This document shows, piece by piece, positions 50,001-56,000 of a stretch of DNA of 64,000 nucleotides. Source of the DNA: Ananas comosus (lineage: Eukaryota > Streptophyta > Magnoliopsida > Poales > Bromeliaceae); the NCBI RefSeq assembly GCF_001540865.1, contig NC_033622.1, positions 8,134,584 to 8,198,583 on the forward strand. Reading direction: 5' to 3'. Position numbers and translations under genes: made by a program. Every line of letters starts with the position of its first letter. Within the stretch, counting starts at the first letter, position 1. A model generated the notes under the pieces. That model saw only the letters and a program-made list of their open reading frames with translations, was not told the DNA's origin and did not search any database.

Positions 50001-53000
50001 AATGGCCTTGCTGAGAGAAAACATAGGCATTTATCTAACATTGTTAGAAGTCTACTATTCCAAGCTGGCTTGCCTCCTCGTTTTTGGGCTGAGGCCATTC
50101 AAACTGCTGTTTTTCTTGTAAATCGACTTCCGTCTCTTACTGTTTTAAATGGGCGGTCACCATATGACATTCTCCATGGTTGTGCTTCTCCTGACTTGCA
50201 ACTTATCAGAGTCTTTGGATGTTTGTGTTATCCCGATGTTCAGGACATTGCAGATCACAAGCTCTCTCCCCGATCACTTCCTTGTATTTTCTTGGGTCTT
50301 TCTGACAAACATAAGGGCTTTCGCTGCCTCTATCCGAGCACTGGTAAAGTTTTTATTTCTCGCCATGTTACTTTTGTTGAAACTGTTTTTCCTTACTCTT
50401 GTCTGTCCAAATTTTCTTCCTCATCTTCCCCCACTACCTCAAATTTTCAAATGTTTCAACATTTTCTTTCTAATCCTCCCTTATTGGGCGAAAGTCCTTC
50501 CTCTCTTGATGCCATCTCTGGTTTTTCCTTCACACGCCTTTCTCCGGATGTTAGTTCAAATGCATCTGTTTCACCATCTGAGACTGTATCGACTTTTCCT
50601 TCCACCTTGAATCATGATGCCACACAGGTTAGTGATGAACATGCTGCCACTGTTGCTGGTCCACCTGAACTCCGAGTCTATACCAGACGACACACCCTCC
50701 GACCTTCTGCTGCTACAGCTTTACCTTCTCCTGTTGAGTTGACGCCTTCCACATCGGACAGGCCACCTTCACCTCAGCCTGCAGAGCCTTCCTTACCAAT
50801 CCGGACACACTCTATGCTTACTCGATCTATGGCTAAGAATTTTGCTGGGTCTACCTCCTTCCTAGCTTCTACACATACTACTCTTCCTACTGAGCCTATC
50901 ACTTTTCATGAAGCTTTTCAGGATGCAGATTGGCGTGCTGCCATGGCTGAAGAATTTGATGCATTACTCACCAATGATACTTGGGAGCTTGTTCCTGCTC
51001 CTCCTTCTGTCAATCTTATTGGCTGTAAATGGGTCTACAAAGTCAAACAGAAGGCGGATGGCTCTCTTGAGCGTCTCAAAGCTCGACTAGTGGCTCAGGG
51101 TTACAAACAACAACAAGGCATTGATTTTGATGAGACTTTTTCTCCGGTTGTCAAGTCGACCACTATTCGTACTGTTCTTTCAGTCGCTCTCTCCTCTGGA
51201 TGGTCTCTCCGACAACTTGATGTGAAGAATGCCTTTCTTCATGGCACTCTCTCTGAGGAGGTTTATATGAAACAACCACCTGGCTTTGTGCATCCTTCGC
51301 TTCCTAGTCACGTTTGCCGCCTACGTAAAGCGATATATGGTCTCAAACAAGCTCCTCGGGCTTGGTTTCAGCGTTTCACTTCTTTTCTTTCTGAGATTGG
51401 TTTTGTTGGCAGCACTGCTGATCCCTCAATGTTTGTTTGTCATTCTTCCTCTGGCACTCTTGTTCTCCTCTTGTATGTTGATGATATTATTGTCACCGGC
51501 AGTTCCTCATCTCTTCTCGATGCTCTTATCGTTACTTTACAACGCGAATTTGCCATGAAGGATCTCGGACCGCTGCATTATTTTTTGGGTATTGAGGTTC
51601 ATCGCTCTCCATCTGGTCTTCATCTATCTCAACAAAAATATGCGCATCAATTGCTTCAGCGACATGGTTTTCTTGACAGTAAGCCCGTTTCTACTCCTCT
51701 TTCGCCAACATCTCGTCTCTCTTCCCATGAAGGGCATCTTCTTGAGGATCCATACACTTATCGTCAGATCGTTGGTGCTCTCCAGTATCTCACTTTCACC
51801 AGACCGGACATTTCATATGCCGTCAACTCTGTTGCCCAGTATCTTCATGCACCTCGTGAACCACACATGCAAGCGGTCAAACGTATTCTGCGTTATATTC
51901 GGGGGACGCTGACTTATGGCCTTCCTATCTCTCGCTGTGACAATCCTTCTCTTGTGGCCTTCGCTGATGCTGATTGGGCTGGTTGCCCCGATACACGTCG
52001 CTCTACTTCTGGATATTGCATTTTTCTTGGGCCAAATCTTATCTCCTGGTCCGCTAAGAAACAACCCACCATTTCTCGTTCTAGTTCTGAAGCAGAGTAT
52101 CGTGCTGTAGCCTACACACTTGCTGAGACAGTCTGGATTCGTCGTCTCCTTCGTGACCTTCGTGTTTTCTTATGGCGCTCTCTATCAGTATTTATTGCGA
52201 TAATCTCAGCACCACCTACCTTGCGGCCAATCCTGTTCTCCATGCTCGCACGAAGCACATTGAACTTGATCATCAATTTTTGCGGGAAAAAGTTCAGTCT
52301 GGTGATTTGGCCTTAATTCATATCCCTTCTGACAAGCAACTTGCCGACATTTTCACCAAGCCCCTGTCATCCTCTTGGTTTTCGATATTGCGGCTCAATC
52401 TTCGCATCCGACCACCGGATGCTTAGCTTGCAAGGGGATGTTACGATATATTTTATCTATATTAGGATGTTACGATATATTAGGATATTGTGTATTATTA
52501 CCTTATATGGAGTAGTATCATTGCCTTCTATAGAGTAGGATTATATAGTATGTAATCCTAGTTATACTCTTACTATAGTAGTCATTGTTACTATAGTAAG
52601 ACAATCTCTTCTACTATATATATTCATTAATACAACTCAAGACGGTATGCACTTTAGCCCTTCTTTCAATATATATTTATCACATACCAAATAGGAATAA
52701 TACACAAGGATTGTATAAGGAAGATATCAACATGACATAAAATAAAATTATTTATTACATCATTTCCATTTCATTACATTGTTTCCAAATGCAACCAAAA
52801 TGTGCTTTGCATTTTCTTTTTCATTTCTATTCATTTCCAAAATGGTTTTTCTATCGGGTACATCAAAAGCGGAGAGGATCGCTTATCTACTGCGCTACAC
52901 CCTTTCCTCGCTCCGTTGCATCTCCCTCGGATGGACCTGAAAAATATAGAGGTGAGAGCTATAAATATAGTTCCTAATAGGTACGGCCACCCAAGGGAAG

Positions 53001-56000
53001 AGCGCAACGTACCAGGTCTAAAAGAGGCAACATAATTTTATGATATACTGAATAATCAATTGAAGCATGTAAACGTATATCTCTACTGTATGCAAAGAAA
53101 ATCAACTATGCTTATGGCTCAATCATATGATAATAAAATCTAATCATGTAATGTAAACCATGCTATATTCACTATTTTATTATCCGGTCCATATCACGAC
53201 TCCGGTTATAGGTAGCGGACTCGCCGCTCTTGATCTCATACAAGGTGCACAAGCATACACTCGGAAAGTCTAGTGGAATCGCAGTTTGGATCTCTATAGA
53301 GTGCACATATCTACAACCAAGAAGTCTTGCGGAATTGCTCCATTTGATCTCATACAAAGTGCACATGTAATACTCGAGAAGTTTAGGGGAATTGCCCCTT
53401 TTGATCTTGTACAAAGTGCACATATCTACACCTGATAAGTCTCCATCCAGTTCTCAACCCTGATTGTCAACCCTCTTAGGTTCCACAACGTTGATGTTCA
53501 AGTAGCGCCCAAGTCTTTCGACTACCCTTAGACCTTTTCCTCTCTGGATCGTTCTCCGTCGCTCTTCTTGATCGTTCGCTTGGCCCTCTTCGCACCTCCT
53601 CTCTTCCATAGTGTCACCCCTTGTTCGCTATTCTACTTGTCCCTCGCCTCTTCTCCCTTTTTCCCATCCTCTGCTAGAGCAACGGTTGTTCTCAGCTCGG
53701 CGAGGGCTGCCTCCACTCCTCTTCGCTTCACCTTTCCAAGGTCTCTGGCGACAACACCCTTACACGAGTCATCGACTCCGAGATCGACGGTGGCCTCATT
53801 GCATTGTCCATTTACGAGAAGAAAAGAAAGGAGGGAGTGAGAGAGAGAAAGTGGGGAGGAGACAGAGAGGGCAATTTGGTCATTCAGTCATCATAATTAA
53901 CACCGTAACCCCTTGTGAAAATTTTTAATTTTTGAGAGGGTAAAATGTAAGTTTTTAAAAGTCGGGAAAGGAAAGTGAAAAAGCGGGTGGGGTTTCTGTA
54001 ATTTAGCCTATATTTAATTACTCTTGAGGGAAGTGACCAATCCACTTTGGTAATGCACAATCTATCTCGATTGATCTTTAATTGCTCATAGACACTTGCA
54101 ATTAGAAAGCTATGGACGAATTGCCCCTCCTCGAGTCAATCTGCCAACAATCTCCAAATCGGCCAGAATCCTCTAATTGGCCGCCAAGACCTCGTCGTTC
54201 CTCAACTTGTTATTGTCCCGCTAGTTTCTTTAATCTTCAATTAGAATTCTCAAGAGCAAAATTATTTTAAAACCTCAAAACACAAAAATCCTAATTTTTG
54301 ATCTAGACCTCTAGGGTTTCCAAAACATCGAAAAAAGCCCAATACAATGGCTAATCCATACAATTTGTAGCTTAGATTAGCTTAGGGCTTGTGAAAATCC
54401 TATTTTCTAGGATTAAATCCAAGGTCTAACTCAAAATCCCAAAGACACACCTTAGCCTTTTGCCTCCCCTAGCTTCTTCTTGCCAAGAAGCTAGCTCTCC
54501 ACCCCCAAATCTTCTCCTAGCTTGATCTCTTCCAAGCAGGTAGGAGAAGGCTAGAAGGGTTCTAGAGATGGGGAGAAAGAGAGTGAGAAGGAGTGTTTCT
54601 TTTGTGGCTGTACAAGCGAGGAAAAGGGACTGAGGTCCCCTTAAATATAGGGTTGTAACATTTGCAACTAAGTCCCCTAACACCCCACACTTGCTCAAAA
54701 TCTGCACCTCATAGTGTTGAGCACCTGTACTCAACTTCCTAGTATTGGTACACGACCAATAGTACCAGTACTCCAAACCAGTTCTGTAGAACCTGAATGT
54801 TGGTTTTTGCTGCATTCTAATGCGTACTAGTACTCATCCAAATCAGTATTGGTACTCGACGAGAGTTCCGCAAAACTTGAACATGGGTTTTAACACTTCG
54901 CAATTGGGTACAAACACCCTTTTTTAGTATTGGTATTCAGTGTAGAATCTACAGTTCCAACATAATTGACTCTCCAAAGTCCATNGAAGATTTAGAATTT
55001 TCTGTGAGAGACAGGGCAGACGAAAAATATCTGTACCGTGCTGCTAAACCGAATGTGAATAGTGTTCTTGGTAACTTGGAGGCCAAGTTTCCTAGGAAAC
55101 TTGGAGGCCAAGTTTCCTAGGAAACTTGGAGGCAGAAACTTGGCCTCCAAGTTTCCTAGGAGGCCAAGTTTCCTATATATATATATATAGGGGACTTGAG
55201 CCTTTTCTTTCTTTCTTCCTCACACTTGCAACCAAAGAGAAATATCTCTCTCTCTCCAACAATTTCTCCACCAAAGAGAGGAATTGGAGGTGCATTTGGA
55301 GAAGAAAAAGGTTGCTTGGAGGTGAAGTCTTCATCCTCTTCATTACTTGGTTTGAGGAAAAGCTTGTGTTTGACGTGCTTAAATGCGTGTGAAGCGTCGG
55401 TTCGTCGATTCGTCGAGCAGGTGCGACGTTCTGGCAAAAACAAGCGCAGGCGGCCTTGTGTAGACCGATGAGTAAAGCGGCGACTAGGGAACGTGCAATT
55501 GAGAACCTAGCCTCGTGATAGCGGTAAAAGGTGGGGGGTGTCATCCCGAAGTATCCGGGTTTCCTTTTATGTCTAAGTTTTATTTTGATCATATTCATAT
55601 ATTGATATTGTGCACTATAGGATTAGTAGATGATTACATTCCATTTCCTTGCATGTTTCCTATGGTAGTGTAGCATTGTGGGCTTGACACTAGAACTTAG
55701 GTTGCATGAGGATTGGGGCATGCGACAAGAATCCTATGAGTTGCGGTGATTTCATGCTTAGTATGAGGGATGATGATCCATGATTGCATGATACTGGTAG
55801 GAATATCTATTTGCATGATGTTGAGGTAGATGTGGACATGTATATTGCATGAGAACTTTTATATGATGCCAATATAGATGTACTTATGCATGTTGCATTG
55901 AGTTGCTAGCGGACATATGCATGAGGATATGATGTGAGAATAGACTAGATCATGAAGAGCTAGTATGTGAACCAATGACATTGTAAAATTAGAAACCATT

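Larger units (their letters stand above)
47445..52668 (+). mobile_element. Ty1/copia LTR retrotransposon (5.2 kb), young but defective
   Basis: Two 230-bp LTRs differ at three bases. TSD ATATA (47440-47444 and 52669-52673). Primer site TGGTATCAGAGC directly follows the left LTR and the polypurine tract AAGGGGA precedes the right one. Domain order gag, protease, integrase, reverse transcriptase, RNase H defines Ty1/copia. Short LTRs and gag wording suggest the Ale/Retrofit lineage (inference). Four lesions are visible: frameshifts near 48650, 49305 and 52165 and a TAA stop at 48985. With 3/230 differences and an assumed rate of 1.3e-8 per site per year, insertion would be about 0.5 million years ago. 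Confidence 0.95.
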
